A DNA stretch of 64,000 nt, taken from an uncultured Campylobacter sp. Lineage in GTDB: Bacteria; Campylobacterota; Campylobacteria; Campylobacterales; Campylobacteraceae. The position numbers and the translations under genes were made by a program. Position 1 is the stretch's first letter, and each line of letters begins with the position of its first letter. The stretch spans positions 1-64,000 of the forward strand of contig NZ_CAJPQR010000009.1 in NCBI RefSeq assembly GCF_905372745.1, read 5' to 3'. Of the stretch, positions 17,237-27,227 are shown piece after piece. The notes under the pieces were generated by a model. That model had not been told where the DNA came from. It saw only the letters and a list, made by a program, of their open reading frames with translations, and did not search any database.

Positions 17237-18569
17237 CGCCGCCTCCTTTAGCTCCCGCCCGCGAATTTGCCGCCAGTAAGACGAAAAATCCTAGCATATA
17301 AAACATATAAAGTATGCGTAAATTTATCGCCTCAAACAGCCCGCGCACGCCAAAATAACACACTAGCGAGATAAAAATCGCAGCAAAAAGCAGCTCGCGC
17401 GAGCGCAGAAAATGCCTAAACGCATACGCCAAAAGCGAAACAAAACCGCCCAGTAGCAGCGCCGTACCGATCGCGCCGTAGTAGTAGTAATGCCCGATAA
17501 AAAACGGCTCGTCGTTAAACCAGTACCGCTCGCCGTTTGGCCTCGTCTGCATCATCGAGATCTGTGCGCCCTTGTCCGCCTCGTCTCGCAAAAATGCGTC
17601 GTACTGCTCCTTGCCGTATCCAAGCCCCGTTAGCGCGCGCGGACTAGCAAAAAGCAGCGGCAAGCGCTCCTTTAAAATCAAATCGCGCCCCGAGCTAAAG
17701 CCCGCACCCGCTATACGCTCTCTCATGCTCTCGTTTTCGAGGTTTGCCTCGCTCACTAGCCCGATCTGGAAAAATTTATACATCGCCGTGGGCGAACTCA
17801 AAACCGCCGACGACGCGCCCGCGACGCAAACGGCGAAGATAACGGCAAAGAGTTTAAATTTACGTTTCGCTTCGCCGCCTAAGATATACAAACAAAAACC
17901 AAACATAATAAAACAAGCCAGCATCGCTCCCCAGCTGCCCCTAACGCCGCTCAAAATATCAAGCCCTACGGCCGCCAGACAAAGCGCGCCGCACGAAACT
18001 CGCGCCCAAAGCGGCCTAAAAATAAAAACTCCCGCCAACGCAAAAGGCAAAAATCTATCCACGTAGTCCGCGTACGCTCGGCGCACGACTCGCGAGTCAA
18101 ATTCGCCCGCGCTGCCAAGCCTCTCAAACTCGCTAAAAAGCGGCGCGGCGTAGTAGATGCTAATAACCGCAAAGGCCGCTATCAGCGCGTAAAAAAATAA
18201 TTTTGCTTGAGCGGTCTCGCCGTTTGCCGCGACGTAGACGATGAGCAAAAAAGCAAATCCGCGCCCAAACTCGCCCGCAGCGTTGCCCAGCGAATCAAAC
18301 TGCGGCGCGTAGGGAAAGGCGGAGATCAAAAACGCGTAAAAGGTGAATGCGATAAGGCAAAACGCGGGCGAGCGAGAAAGGCTGAAATTTACCCCGACCC
18401 TTGCGGCAAATCGCGTCCTATCGGTAAAATAAAGCCAGATCGCGCATACGAGCGCAAGATAAAGCGAGATGTTTTTCGCCGCCGTCATACGCGGAACGTG
18501 CTCGCAAGCGATAAAAACGCAAACGAGGTATAAAGCGGCGTTTTGTAGGCGGTTTTGTAGCTTCGTCAT
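17226..18569 (-). CDS. O-antigen ligase family protein (WaaL-like)
   Basis: 447 residues from the ATG at 18569, chosen because a strong AAGGGAG site lies just before it; the longer frame would start at 18596. About ten membrane helices with a large periplasmic loop between residues 270 and 360 (including MQTRPNGERYWFNDEPFFIGHYYYYG), the usual layout of Wzy_C/WaaL proteins that join glycan chains to lipid A core in the periplasm. Identity as ligase rather than polymerase is inferred from its place in the LOS core region. Confidence 0.82.
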   Translation of the reverse strand: MTKLQNRLQNAALYLVCVFIACEHVPRMTAAKNISLYLALVCAIWLYFTDRTRFAARVGVNFSLSRSPAFCLIAFTFYAFLISAFPYAPQFDSLGNAAGEFGRGFAFLLIVYVAANGETAQAKLFFYALIAAFAVISIYYAAPLFSEFERLGSAGEFDSRVVRRAYADYVDRFLPFALAGVFIFRPLWARVSCGALCLAAVGLDILSGVRGSWGAMLACFIMFGFCLYILGGEAKRKFKLFAVIFAVCVAGASSAVLSSPTAMYKFFQIGLVSEANLENESMRERIAGAGFSSGRDLILKERLPLLFASPRALTGLGYGKEQYDAFLRDEADKGAQISMMQTRPNGERYWFNDEPFFIGHYYYYGAIGTALLLGGFVSLLAYAFRHFLRSRELLFAAIFISLVCYFGVRGLFEAINLRILYMFYMLGFFVLLAANSRAGAKGGGVER

Positions 18570-18731
18570 TTTCTCCCTTAAATTTAAAGCGCCCATTATA
18601 ACGATAAAATCATTAAAATCCAGTAAGCGATTTTTAGTCGAATTTTAGCCCGCGCGCTCTCAAAAAAGTCCGTAAATTTATAAATTTATGCTAAATTTAG
18701 GCTAAATTTTTACAGAATAAAGGCCAAAATT

Positions 18732-20021
18732 TTGATATATTTTCTCATATATTTGCTGATTTACCCATATCTTTTTACGATAAAAAAGCTAAAATTTAAA
18801 GGCGCAAAAGGCAAAATTTTACTCATACAAACCGCTAAAATCGGCGACTACGCAAACTCGGCCGTGATCTTTGAAAAGCTGGGCAAATTTGATGTACTCA
18901 TCGACGAGATAAACCTAGCCTTCGCAAAGCACGACAGCCGAATAGAAAAAATATTTACGATAAACGGCGTAAAACGCAAAAAAACCTCAAAAATAGGGCT
19001 CGCGCTCGAGCTTTTTTCGCACAACTACGAGAGCGTCTACGTGCTGATGCCAAACAGTCTAAATCTCTTTTTAGCGCGCTGCACGCTGGCTAAAAACATC
19101 GTCGCCGTGCACCACTACGCAGCATCTAGCGACTTTGCCCTGCTGGCGCTCGGTATGAAAAAAGTGCTGCATACTCTAAATGATCTCACGCTACTAACCT
19201 ACCTAAAAACGGTCGGCATTAGCGAACTAAAATATGAAAAATGCTTGCAAAAACCGCTTTTTACCCCGCAAGAAAATCTAATAAAAAGCGACAAATTTAA
19301 GATTGGCGTGAGCCTAAGCGCGGGCAATAAAATGAAAACGCCTACAAAAAAGACTTGGGAAAAAATATTTGAAATTTTCGCTAAATTTGACTGCGAGGTT
19401 TACATTTTCGGCGTCGGCGAGGAGGCTACTCTGCTAAAAAACCTGCTCGCGCAAAATGCGGACCAAAAGCAGGCAAAAAATCCTAGCGATAGGCAATTTT
19501 GTGCGGATTTGGCCGCTAGCGATACGATCGAAATTTACGGCGGCCTTAAAAATACAAACGAAAAGCATACAAAAGCTCAAATTTGCAGCCAAAACGGCAC
19601 CGGCGGCGAGTCAAATTTAAGCTCGCAAATTTGCGATATTTACGTGAAAAGATTTGGCGAAAATGAGCTAAAAATCATCTCCTTAATCGATAAAATCAAG
19701 CTTGAGGGGCTGCCGTTTTACCTCTCGCAGATGCAGCTTTACGCAAGCTCCGATACCGGCAACTACTACGTCGCAGATAGCGTGCGCACGCCCACGATCT
19801 GCCTGATGGGGCCCTGCTTTGCTAGCGAGCAAAGAGGCGTCGCCGACTCGCTCGTCATAAACTCGCATTTATCGCCCGTTAGCTCCGTGTTTAAAACCGT
19901 ACGCGATATCGACGCGAGCGCGTTTTTCGAGCTTAGCGAGCAAAATCTCGCAGACATCGAGGCCTTCGTCAAAGCTCGCTATATATCCTATCTATCCCGC
20001 GAAGATAATTTTCTATGCTAA
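18732..20021 (+). CDS. GT9 family glycosyltransferase with low-complexity insert
   Basis: 429 residues from a TTG start; no later ATG fits. A hydrophobic N-terminal 15 residues may tether it to the membrane. GKILLIQTAKIGDYANSAVIFE matches the GT9 N-domain, and ASSDTGNYYVADSVRTPTICLMGPC the C-domain. Residues of roughly 235-300 (NADQKQAKNPSD... NTNEKHTKAQICSQNGTG... SNLSSQICD) look like an insertion not typical of the family. The 3' end overlaps the convergent GT4 gene by 53 bp. Confidence 0.78.
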   Translation: MIYFLIYLLIYPYLFTIKKLKFKGAKGKILLIQTAKIGDYANSAVIFEKLGKFDVLIDEINLAFAKHDSRIEKIFTINGVKRKKTSKIGLALELFSHNYESVYVLMPNSLNLFLARCTLAKNIVAVHHYAASSDFALLALGMKKVLHTLNDLTLLTYLKTVGISELKYEKCLQKPLFTPQENLIKSDKFKIGVSLSAGNKMKTPTKKTWEKIFEIFAKFDCEVYIFGVGEEATLLKNLLAQNADQKQAKNPSDRQFCADLAASDTIEIYGGLKNTNEKHTKAQICSQNGTGGESNLSSQICDIYVKRFGENELKIISLIDKIKLEGLPFYLSQMQLYASSDTGNYYVADSVRTPTICLMGPCFASEQRGVADSLVINSHLSPVSSVFKTVRDIDASAFFELSEQNLADIEAFVKARYISYLSREDNFLC

Positions 20022-21156
20022 ATGCCTTTATAACGGCATCGTCGGGGCTTTTTGAGGCTGGCTTACGCAAGCTCTCAAAGCAGACTAAAAGCGCGTCCGA
20101 GCTTCTTTGAACTATAAAAAAATCTTGCTTTTTTGAGGAGATTTCATAAATCTCCCTTATGACGGCGATGTCCGAATACACGACGCCAAGCCCGCAACCA
20201 AGCGCCTCGATGACGACTCTAGGTAGTCCCTCATCACTGGAAAATCCAAGCACGTAGTCGCACGCGGCATAAATCTCGTCCATCTTGGAAACAAAGCCTA
20301 AATACTCGGCCTTACCTGATTTTATCAGCGCGTCAAATTTGGCTTTCGCGTCCGCCTTTAGCTCGCCTCCGCCTGCAAAATAGACCTTTACATCGCTTCT
20401 TTTTAGCCCCACAAGCGCGTCAAAAACGAGCTCGTGACCTTTAAGCGTCAAGAAATTTGCAGGCATTACGATATTTATTTTTTCGGCGTCAAATTTGGCT
20501 TTTAGAGTGCCGTTTTTATCGTCGCCGCTATTTTTTAAATTTGACCGAGAACGGCTCAAATTTTCGCTCGCCTCAGATTTTTCCCGCTTTAAAACTGGCG
20601 CCTCTACGGGATTATAAACCACGTTTTTAGGCATATTTATCTGCGCGGCATAAAATTCGTAAGTCGCGTTTGAAACGCAAACGGGCGTAAATTTTAGCTG
20701 CTTTAAAATCTCAAGCTTAAAGGACTCGACGGCCGAGTTTTTGCGCAAGTGCTGCACTACCGCGATATTTAGGGCGTTTGCGGCGGCGATATAAGCAAGA
20801 TTGGTTGAAAAATGATTGTTTAAATGCACTACGTCTGGCCGCACCTGCCGCAGCAAGCAAAGCGCGTAGTCGTAGTCTTTTTTATAAAGGTATTTTGCCA
20901 AAATTTGCCCGCCCAGCGCGCGTAAAAGCTCTTTTTTTAGCTTTGAGGGCTGCTTTTTGGGCGCAAATTTTATAAATTTAGCTCCGGTTTCTTCTATGAT
21001 TTGCGAGATTTTGCGTCCGCCCGTTTCGTAATCGGTCTCGAAAAATGCGCAAAGCTCGCACTTTTGCTGCGCGGCAAGTTCCCGCAAAAGATACAAAAAA
21101 CTCTTCGTCCCGCCGCCGTATTCGCGCCCCGTATCGACGAACAAAATCTTTTTCAA
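19969..21156 (-). CDS. Family 4 glycosyltransferase (LOS core)
   Basis: About 395 residues from a TTG at 21156, which overlaps the upstream GT9 stop and has AAAGGAAA seven bases before it; a longer open frame to 21210 lacks a site. KKILFVDTGREYGGGTKSFLYLL is the GT-B N-domain glycine motif, and FSSDEGLPRVVIEALGCGLGVV the C-domain donor-binding EX7E-type region. Residues around 205-230 (KREKSEASENLSRSRSNLKNSGDD) form a polar insert between the two domains. Confidence 0.85.
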   Translation of the reverse strand: MKKILFVDTGREYGGGTKSFLYLLRELAAQQKCELCAFFETDYETGGRKISQIIEETGAKFIKFAPKKQPSKLKKELLRALGGQILAKYLYKKDYDYALCLLRQVRPDVVHLNNHFSTNLAYIAAANALNIAVVQHLRKNSAVESFKLEILKQLKFTPVCVSNATYEFYAAQINMPKNVVYNPVEAPVLKREKSEASENLSRSRSNLKNSGDDKNGTLKAKFDAEKINIVMPANFLTLKGHELVFDALVGLKRSDVKVYFAGGGELKADAKAKFDALIKSGKAEYLGFVSKMDEIYAACDYVLGFSSDEGLPRVVIEALGCGLGVVYSDIAVIREIYEISSKKQDFFIVQRSSDALLVCFESLRKPASKSPDDAVIKAFSIENYLRGIDRIYSEL

Positions 21157-22226
21157 ATCATTTCCTTTAGCATCTCCCAGACCTCGCGTGCCTCGATTTG
21201 CAGCATGCACTCCTGAAATTTGCAGTTTTTACCGACGCAAGGAGAACAGGTGCGCGGCTTTTTGATAAATTTATGGATATTTTCGTCAAAATCGGGATTT
21301 GAGTTTACGGGCGAAGCGACTGCAAAAAGCCCGATCGTAGGCGTTTTTAGCGCAGCTGCGACATGTAGCGGACCGGTATCGGGCGTGACAAGCACATCAA
21401 GCCTAGCTATCAGCGCGGCAGCCTCTCGCAGACTAAATTTACCCGCCGCATCTATCACGTGCGCGCTTCTTAACTCCTCGTCTAACTGCGCGGTCATCGC
21501 TCGCTCGGCGGGGCTGCCCGTTAGCACGATGACGGCGTCCGTGCGCTCCAAAATAATTCCCGCCAGCTCCCGCCAACGCTGCCAAAACCACTGCCTGGAA
21601 ACCGTGCTAGCCCCCATCTGAAAGCCGATAAATTTGCGTTTGCCGTCTTTTTTTAGCATTTCATCGACGCGGGCGAAATCCTCATCGCGCAGATACAAAT
21701 TTAGCCTCGTGTCGCGACTTTTGATGCCTACGAATTTAAGCTGCTCGAGGCGGTTTAGCACTACGTACCTCTCATCTCCGTAAGGCTCGGGCGCATTTGA
21801 GTGAAAGGGGCTAAATTTATTGCCGGCATTTGGCAGCTTAAAGACGTATTTTGCGCCGCTTAAAACGGCTAGCGGCGTAGCCTGCGGCTCGTTTGAGTGC
21901 AGGATAAAAACTATGTCGGGTTTTATCTTTTTTAGCTGCGATAAAGCGCGCAAAAAGCCGCCTTTTTTGCCGTCGTAAAGTAAAATTTCGTCAACATTCG
22001 GATCTGTTTTAAAAAGCGGCGCGGTAGATGGATTTAGCAGGGCGACAGTGCGAACGTGCGGGAAATTTTGCCGAAAGACGCGAAAAATCGGCGTGTTAAA
22101 AATCGTATCGCCAAGCGCGGTGTTACTAAAAAAACAGACCGTTTGGACGGGCTGCGTAACCAGCTGCGTTTTGCGCACGCTTTTAAATCGCAAAATGAGC
22201 CGCGCCGCGCTCTCAAAGAGCCTCAT
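21153..22226 (-). CDS. GT9 heptosyltransferase-like protein
   Basis: 357 residues from the ATG at 22226, overlapping the previous gene by 14 bp; an in-frame upstream start at 22247 is possible. TVCFFSNTALGDTIFNTPIFRVFRQNFP is the GT9 N-domain, VTPDTGPLHVAAALKTPTIGLFAVASP the C-domain, and the C terminus has a cysteine cluster (TCSPCVGKNCKFQECML) that is common in ADP-heptose transferases of this group. Confidence 0.85.
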   Translation of the reverse strand: MRLFESAARLILRFKSVRKTQLVTQPVQTVCFFSNTALGDTIFNTPIFRVFRQNFPHVRTVALLNPSTAPLFKTDPNVDEILLYDGKKGGFLRALSQLKKIKPDIVFILHSNEPQATPLAVLSGAKYVFKLPNAGNKFSPFHSNAPEPYGDERYVVLNRLEQLKFVGIKSRDTRLNLYLRDEDFARVDEMLKKDGKRKFIGFQMGASTVSRQWFWQRWRELAGIILERTDAVIVLTGSPAERAMTAQLDEELRSAHVIDAAGKFSLREAAALIARLDVLVTPDTGPLHVAAALKTPTIGLFAVASPVNSNPDFDENIHKFIKKPRTCSPCVGKNCKFQECMLQIEAREVWEMLKEMI

Positions 22227-23265
22227 ACATCGCTTCCGTCTGCGCAACCATCGTCTCTATCGAGAAGTTTCGCACGATAAATTCCCTCGCGTTCGCGCTA
22301 AATTTCGCCCGAAGCGCAGCGTCTTCTATCAGCGTTTTTAGAGCCGCTTTGAGCGATTCTTTATCGCCGTTTTTAAACAAAAGCCCCGTTTCGCCGCTAC
22401 TTATCGCCTCGCCGATGCCGCCCGCGTCGCTACCGATGCAAGGCACTCCGCATGACTGCGCTTCAAGCAGCGCCGTACCTAGCGCCTCCATCTTTGATGG
22501 CAGCACGAAAACGTCAAAACTACCCAAAAACTCGCTCACGTCGGTGCGGGAACCTAGCATATAGATGTTTGGAGTCTTAATTTTTTTTAGATTTTCTTCC
22601 TGCGGACCGTCGCCGACCACGACTAAAGCGGCGTTTGGTAGATTTAGCTCGCTAAAAGCCTCAAATAATAGCTGATGATTTTTCGCCGCGCGCAAGACCG
22701 CTACGATACCCACTACAACGCAGTCCGCGCTCAAATTTAGCTCCGCTTTTATATCTTTGGTGAAATTTGGATTAAACCGCGCCGTATCCACGCCGGTGTA
22801 GATAACGTCTATCAAATTTCCCCGCACGCCCTGCGAGACGAGCTGGGCTTTTACGGCGTTTGAGACGGCTACGATTTTATCGTTTACGTTGTAGCTAAAT
22901 GCCGACCTGATCGGCGTTTGCAGGTGTCTGGTGCGCACGACCTTAGCGCCCGTTAGCTTTGCTACGATCGCTCCGATGTTGCCGTCTTTGCCCGAGTGCG
23001 TTGCGATGATCGAAATCTTCTTTTCGCGCACGAAACGGCAAATTTTAAAAATTTCAAAAATATTATAGACCTTGCTTAGGTTAAATTCTACAAACTCGCA
23101 ATCAATAGGCTTTTCAAAGCTTTTTGAGCCTGGATTTAGCGCGTAAAATACCTTAAATTTATCCTTATTTAGCCCGTTTATGACGCGCTGCGTGCGGTGC
23201 TCCTGACCGCCGAAACCCAGCGAGCTTTCAAGCTCTAAGATATTTATTTTATCTGTTTTTTTCAT
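22213..23265 (-). CDS. Family 4 glycosyltransferase
   Basis: 350 residues, two GT-B domains. INILELESSLGFGGQEHRTQRVINGL at the N terminus, the hinge VYTGVDTARFNP-type motif (here DVIYTGVDTARF), and FVLPSKMEALGTALLEAQSCGVPCIGSDAGG with the E-x7-E donor site. Typical of LOS or O-chain assembly. Its start overlaps the next GT9 gene by 4 bp in a run of four co-directional glycosyltransferase genes. Confidence 0.87.
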   Translation of the reverse strand: MKKTDKINILELESSLGFGGQEHRTQRVINGLNKDKFKVFYALNPGSKSFEKPIDCEFVEFNLSKVYNIFEIFKICRFVREKKISIIATHSGKDGNIGAIVAKLTGAKVVRTRHLQTPIRSAFSYNVNDKIVAVSNAVKAQLVSQGVRGNLIDVIYTGVDTARFNPNFTKDIKAELNLSADCVVVGIVAVLRAAKNHQLLFEAFSELNLPNAALVVVGDGPQEENLKKIKTPNIYMLGSRTDVSEFLGSFDVFVLPSKMEALGTALLEAQSCGVPCIGSDAGGIGEAISSGETGLLFKNGDKESLKAALKTLIEDAALRAKFSANAREFIVRNFSIETMVAQTEAMYEAL

Positions 23266-24194
23266 ATATTTTTGACCGCCTCGTAGATTTCCTCGTCCGT
23301 CACGTCCTGCGCCCTTTTGCTTTCACTTTGCAGCACGGCACACTCCGCGCCGCCGTAAATGGGAGCCCAGCGAGCGGCGTCCGTTTTACCAAGCACGAGC
23401 ACCGTTTTTACCCCAAGCGCCGGAGCTAGGTGCGCTACGCCGCCGTCAAGCGTTAGGACAAATTTAGTCGCCCAGATATAGCCGGCTAGCTCGTCTAAAT
23501 TTTTAGTCGCGGCAAACTCCACGCCCGCTTCTTGCGCTACTTTTTCGCCAAATTTTACGTCCTCCGCACTAACGGCGACGCGTCCGAAATTTTGCTTTAA
23601 AAACGCTAAAATCCGTAAAATTTTAGCCTCGTCCATGCGGTTTTGCTCCACTCTCGAAGAGATATGAAAAAATACGAAATCCTTAAATTTCTCGCTTTTA
23701 AAGCTCGGTACGTAAAGCGTCTTTTCTCCGTCAAATTTCGCCCCCAGCGGCGCTACTAGCTCGCAGCAAAGTAGCACCTCGTGAGGCGGAGTATTAAAAT
23801 TTAATCTATGTGTTATTAATGCACTGCCCTCGTTTTGCTTTGCTGCGCCTATCGTCGTTTTAGCTGCGGCGGCTCTAGCAAATATCGCGGCAGAGGGCGA
23901 ATAGGCACTCCTAAAAATCACCGTCGCATCGTATTTTTCACGGCGAATTTGAAGCAAAATTTTACATTTTCCCCAAAACGCCCGCACCTTTGCCGCCGCT
24001 CCTTTTACGTGCTTTGGTTTAGTGTAGATATAGATTTTATTTAAAAATGGATTGCCGCGAACGACGCATGCGTTTAGGCTGTTTACTACGATATCTATCT
24101 GCGCGTGCAGATGAGCTTTTCGCAGCGCTTCAATCGCCGGCGTCGTGCAGATGAGATCGCCGATGTTATCGTTTCTAACGAGCAAAATTTTCAC
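23262..24194 (-). CDS. GT9 family glycosyltransferase
   Basis: 310 residues. MKILLVRNDNIGDLICTTPAIEALRKA is the classical ADP-heptose transferase N-domain; the C-domain has VLTLDGGVAHLAPALGVKTVLVLGKTD. First gene of the minus-strand run 24194 to 19969 and divergent from the next GT4 gene with a 133 bp spacer that should hold both promoters. Confidence 0.86.
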   Translation of the reverse strand: MKILLVRNDNIGDLICTTPAIEALRKAHLHAQIDIVVNSLNACVVRGNPFLNKIYIYTKPKHVKGAAAKVRAFWGKCKILLQIRREKYDATVIFRSAYSPSAAIFARAAAAKTTIGAAKQNEGSALITHRLNFNTPPHEVLLCCELVAPLGAKFDGEKTLYVPSFKSEKFKDFVFFHISSRVEQNRMDEAKILRILAFLKQNFGRVAVSAEDVKFGEKVAQEAGVEFAATKNLDELAGYIWATKFVLTLDGGVAHLAPALGVKTVLVLGKTDAARWAPIYGGAECAVLQSESKRAQDVTDEEIYEAVKNI

Positions 24195-24327
24195 GATTTT
24201 CCTTTTTTGGCGCGATTATACCTATTTTACGCTTATACTTCTTTACGCCCGCATCCGTCGCCCACTAGGCATAACCTAAAATTCATCAAAAAACTTATAA
24301 AATACCGCTAAATTTTAAAAGGCGAAC

Positions 24328-25359
24328 ATGAAAAAAATAGTATTTTTAAGGCTCGATCTGGACGCTATCGGCGGGGCGCAGAGATATCTTTCAAGGCTCG
24401 TTAAAGCCCTAAAAGACTCGGGCGTTGCGTGCGAGACTCGCGGATTTAACGGTAGCAAAAAGCTAAGCTCGTGGATCAAAGCCCTGCTTTTTAACTCGCA
24501 GGCAAAGCGGCAAAAGGGCGCGGACGAGATTTATTTTAGCTTAGAGCGCATCACTTGCGCCGACATCTACCGCGCGGGTGACGGCGTGCACAAAGTCTAT
24601 ATGAAAACCAAGCCGTTTTGGTTTGTAAACCCGCTAAATTTCGTCATTCCGTACCTTGAAAAGCGCACTTTTAAAAATACCAAAAAAATCATCGCCAACT
24701 CAAATTTTATAAAGCGCCAAATTTGCGAAACCTACGGCATCGCCGAGGAAAAGATCGCAGTCGTCTATAACGGCGTAAATTTGCCTACTCGCGTGCAAAA
24801 AGGCTCGGCAAAGCTCGCTCTTTGCGAGGAATTCGGACTTGATTTTCACCTACCGACGCTGCTGTTTGTGGGAAGCGGCTTTAAACGCAAGGGCGTGAGC
24901 GAGTTTTTACGCATCGCAGCTCGCCTAAAAACGCGGGTAAACTGCCTAATCGTCGGCCGCGACAAAAACGCCGCCCGCTACAAAAATCTAGCCAAGGAAC
25001 TCGGCCTAAACGCCGTATTTACGGGCGCGCAAAAAAGCGCGGCGAGATTTTACGAAGGTAGCGAGCTGTTTTTGTTTCCGACGGCGTACGAGCCGTTTTC
25101 AAACGTCGTTTTAGAGGCGCTTAGCTACGGCTGCGTCGCTATCACGACCGCTCAAAACGGCGCGGCGGAGATATTGCCCGAGGAGTTTGTGATGAGCTCG
25201 CCGCAAGACTACGACATCTGCGATCTGATCGACGAGATACTAAACGACGACGAGCGGCTAGCAGCGCTGCAAGAGCGAAATTTAGCGCTTGCTAGCGAGT
25301 TTAACATCGAAAAAAACGCGAGCGCGACGCTGGAGATCATACGTGCGAATCTTGATTGA
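24328..25359 (+). CDS. Family 4 glycosyltransferase (WaaG-like)
   Basis: 343 residues. The N-domain begins KIVFLRLDLDAIGGAQRYLSRLVKAL and contains the WaaG-like stretch ERITCADIYRAGDGVHKVY; the hinge is AVVYNGVNLPT, and the donor site PTAYEPFSNVVLEALSYGCV. In E. coli WaaG adds the first outer-core glucose; the resemblance of the ERITCADIYRAGDG region supports that role here. Followed with a 17 bp overlap by waaF. Confidence 0.85.
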   Translation: MKKIVFLRLDLDAIGGAQRYLSRLVKALKDSGVACETRGFNGSKKLSSWIKALLFNSQAKRQKGADEIYFSLERITCADIYRAGDGVHKVYMKTKPFWFVNPLNFVIPYLEKRTFKNTKKIIANSNFIKRQICETYGIAEEKIAVVYNGVNLPTRVQKGSAKLALCEEFGLDFHLPTLLFVGSGFKRKGVSEFLRIAARLKTRVNCLIVGRDKNAARYKNLAKELGLNAVFTGAQKSAARFYEGSELFLFPTAYEPFSNVVLEALSYGCVAITTAQNGAAEILPEEFVMSSPQDYDICDLIDEILNDDERLAALQERNLALASEFNIEKNASATLEIIRANLD

Positions 25360-26524
25360 GCTGCCGACCTGGCTGGGCGACGCCGTGATGGCGAGCGCCG
25401 CGGTGGAGGCTATCGCAAAGCACGCGGCGGCGTTTGACGCAGGAAATTCGACGGGCAAATTTGAGGACCTGGGCGAGCGAGACTTTAGCTTTTCATCCCA
25501 AAATTTTGGCCCTGTAACGCAAGAAATTCAAATTTTTACAAACAGTGCGGAAAATTTGAGCGATAAATTTGACGCGGAAGACAGCGCAAATTTGACGGCA
25601 AACGCGCAAAAAAATCAAAATCCGCAAAATTTTAAAAAAGATGCACGAGGGCCCGTAAAAATCGTATTTTTCGGCTCGTTTGCGGCGTGCGAGCTTTTTA
25701 AGGCCCACCCAAACTGCGAACGCGTCATCGTGGATAGCAGCAAAAAGGCTAAATTTAGGCTCTGGCGGCTATTTTGGCAGGCAAGAAGTCTGGGCAAATT
25801 TGACGCAGCGTTTAGCTTTAGAAGCTCGTTTGCGAGTAAAATTTTACTTTTCGGAGCGCAGGCGCAGCAAAAATTTATTTTCCAAAAGAGCAACGATAGC
25901 GCGCATCAGGTGCAAAAATACCTAAAATTCGTCAAATCAGCGTTAAATTTAAAACGCGCGGACGACGGGCTAAAGCTGTACTTTGAGCCGCGTAAATTTG
26001 ATGCTCCCGTACTCGGGCTAAATCCAGGCGCTAGCTACGGAAGCGCCAAACGCTGGTATCCGGCGTACTTCGCGCAGGTAGCGCTGCATTTTAAAGATAA
26101 ATTTAAGATTATGATTTTTGGCGGCGCGGGCGAGCGGGATATGTGCGAGCAGATCGAGCAAATTTTACGCGAAAACGGCGCGACGTGCAAAAATCTAGCT
26201 GGCAAAACGAGCGTGCGCGAGCTTTGCGAAAATATCGGCGGTATCTGGCGAAGCGGCGGGATATTCGTCACGAACGATAGCGGCCCGATGCATATCGCAG
26301 CAGCCTACAAGACGCCTACGATCGCGCTTTTTGGACCGACGAGATTTACGCAGACCTGTCCGTGGCGCAATGAAAACGCTCGCATCCTACACCTAAATTT
26401 AGAGTGCATGCCGTGTATGAAGCGCGTCTGTCCGCTAAAAACCCACGCCTGTATGAAAGACCTCTCGCCGCAAGCCGTCATCCAAACGATCGAGCGAGAG
26501 TTTATTAAAAAACGTGAAAAATAA
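25343..26524 (+). CDS. waaF: Lipopolysaccharide heptosyltransferase II with a 75-residue insert
   Basis: 393 residues from the GTG at 25343 (GGAG eleven bases before); the longer frame to 25289 would overlap the GT4 gene by 71 bp. RILIELPTWLGDAVMASAAVEAI is the WaaF signature, and FVTNDSGPMHIAAAYKTPTIALFGPT the donor site; the C-terminal cysteines (ECMPCMKRVCPLKTHACM) are typical. Family members are about 320-350 residues; here residues 29-103 are an extra polar segment rich in Asn, Asp, Ser and Gln between the first helix and VKIVFFGS. Adds the second heptose to the LOS core. Confidence 0.88.
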   Translation: MRILIELPTWLGDAVMASAAVEAIAKHAAAFDAGNSTGKFEDLGERDFSFSSQNFGPVTQEIQIFTNSAENLSDKFDAEDSANLTANAQKNQNPQNFKKDARGPVKIVFFGSFAACELFKAHPNCERVIVDSSKKAKFRLWRLFWQARSLGKFDAAFSFRSSFASKILLFGAQAQQKFIFQKSNDSAHQVQKYLKFVKSALNLKRADDGLKLYFEPRKFDAPVLGLNPGASYGSAKRWYPAYFAQVALHFKDKFKIMIFGGAGERDMCEQIEQILRENGATCKNLAGKTSVRELCENIGGIWRSGGIFVTNDSGPMHIAAAYKTPTIALFGPTRFTQTCPWRNENARILHLNLECMPCMKRVCPLKTHACMKDLSPQAVIQTIEREFIKKREK

Positions 26525-27227
26525 ATTTATAAAAATAGAAAATTGCGTTTTAACTCTGCTTTTAATCGGCGCTTCGTTATTTTAGCGCTAAAGCGTCGCG
26601 ATACTTATAAAAGAGCGGTTCTATATAACTAAAACGTCAAAAGCAAGCCGCCCAAATTAATAAAATTCTCAAGATTTCGCATTAATTTAGAAGCAACAAA
26701 AAGTAAAGTTATCGCTAACGGACTCGGTTATTTTCTTTGATATTTAAACGGTAGATACTTGAAGATTTTTGAAACGACCGCGTAAATTCGAGTTTTAAAA
26801 ATAAAAAATTCGTATCGGTATATTCATAGATTTAATTATTTTTAAATGCACATATACTAACTTTATCAAAACCAAAATACCCGCACATAGTTTTACGGCG
26901 AAATTCGCCTCGCGCATGCCGTTTGTCGCCTTTAGTTTGCCGTAGCGTATTTTTCGCAGATCTTGATTTTTAAATTATATTGTTTACGAGCCGATTTCGT
27001 ATCCGCGGCTCGCCTACGGCTTACTGAAGCTAATCCCAGGTCATAACCGCCTGGTTTGATTTGCGTCCATTTTTGCCACATTCGCAAGGTTGGCTTATCG
27101 TAAACGCCGTGGCATATTTTGCGATTTTTCCAAAATTAGCCGAAAATAGCCGACTTAGAGTCGCGATTTGATTAATCGCCGTAAAAAATAAGAGATTTAT
27201 TAAGATTACGCTAAGCTGTAGCTAATC
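26525..27227. other. 703 bp gap with no identified gene
   Basis: No gene with a start and ribosome site. On the minus strand, a 66-codon open stretch without a plausible start runs from about 27137 to a stop at 26932-26934 (contains RMWQKWTQIKPGGYDLGLAS). It could be a gene remnant or chance. AAATTT is scarcer here than in other gaps. No tRNA-like fold seen. Confidence 0.4.

Noticed and set aside
26932..27137. Startless 66-codon frame
   Set aside because: No start codon with a ribosome site and no recognised domain; could be chance.
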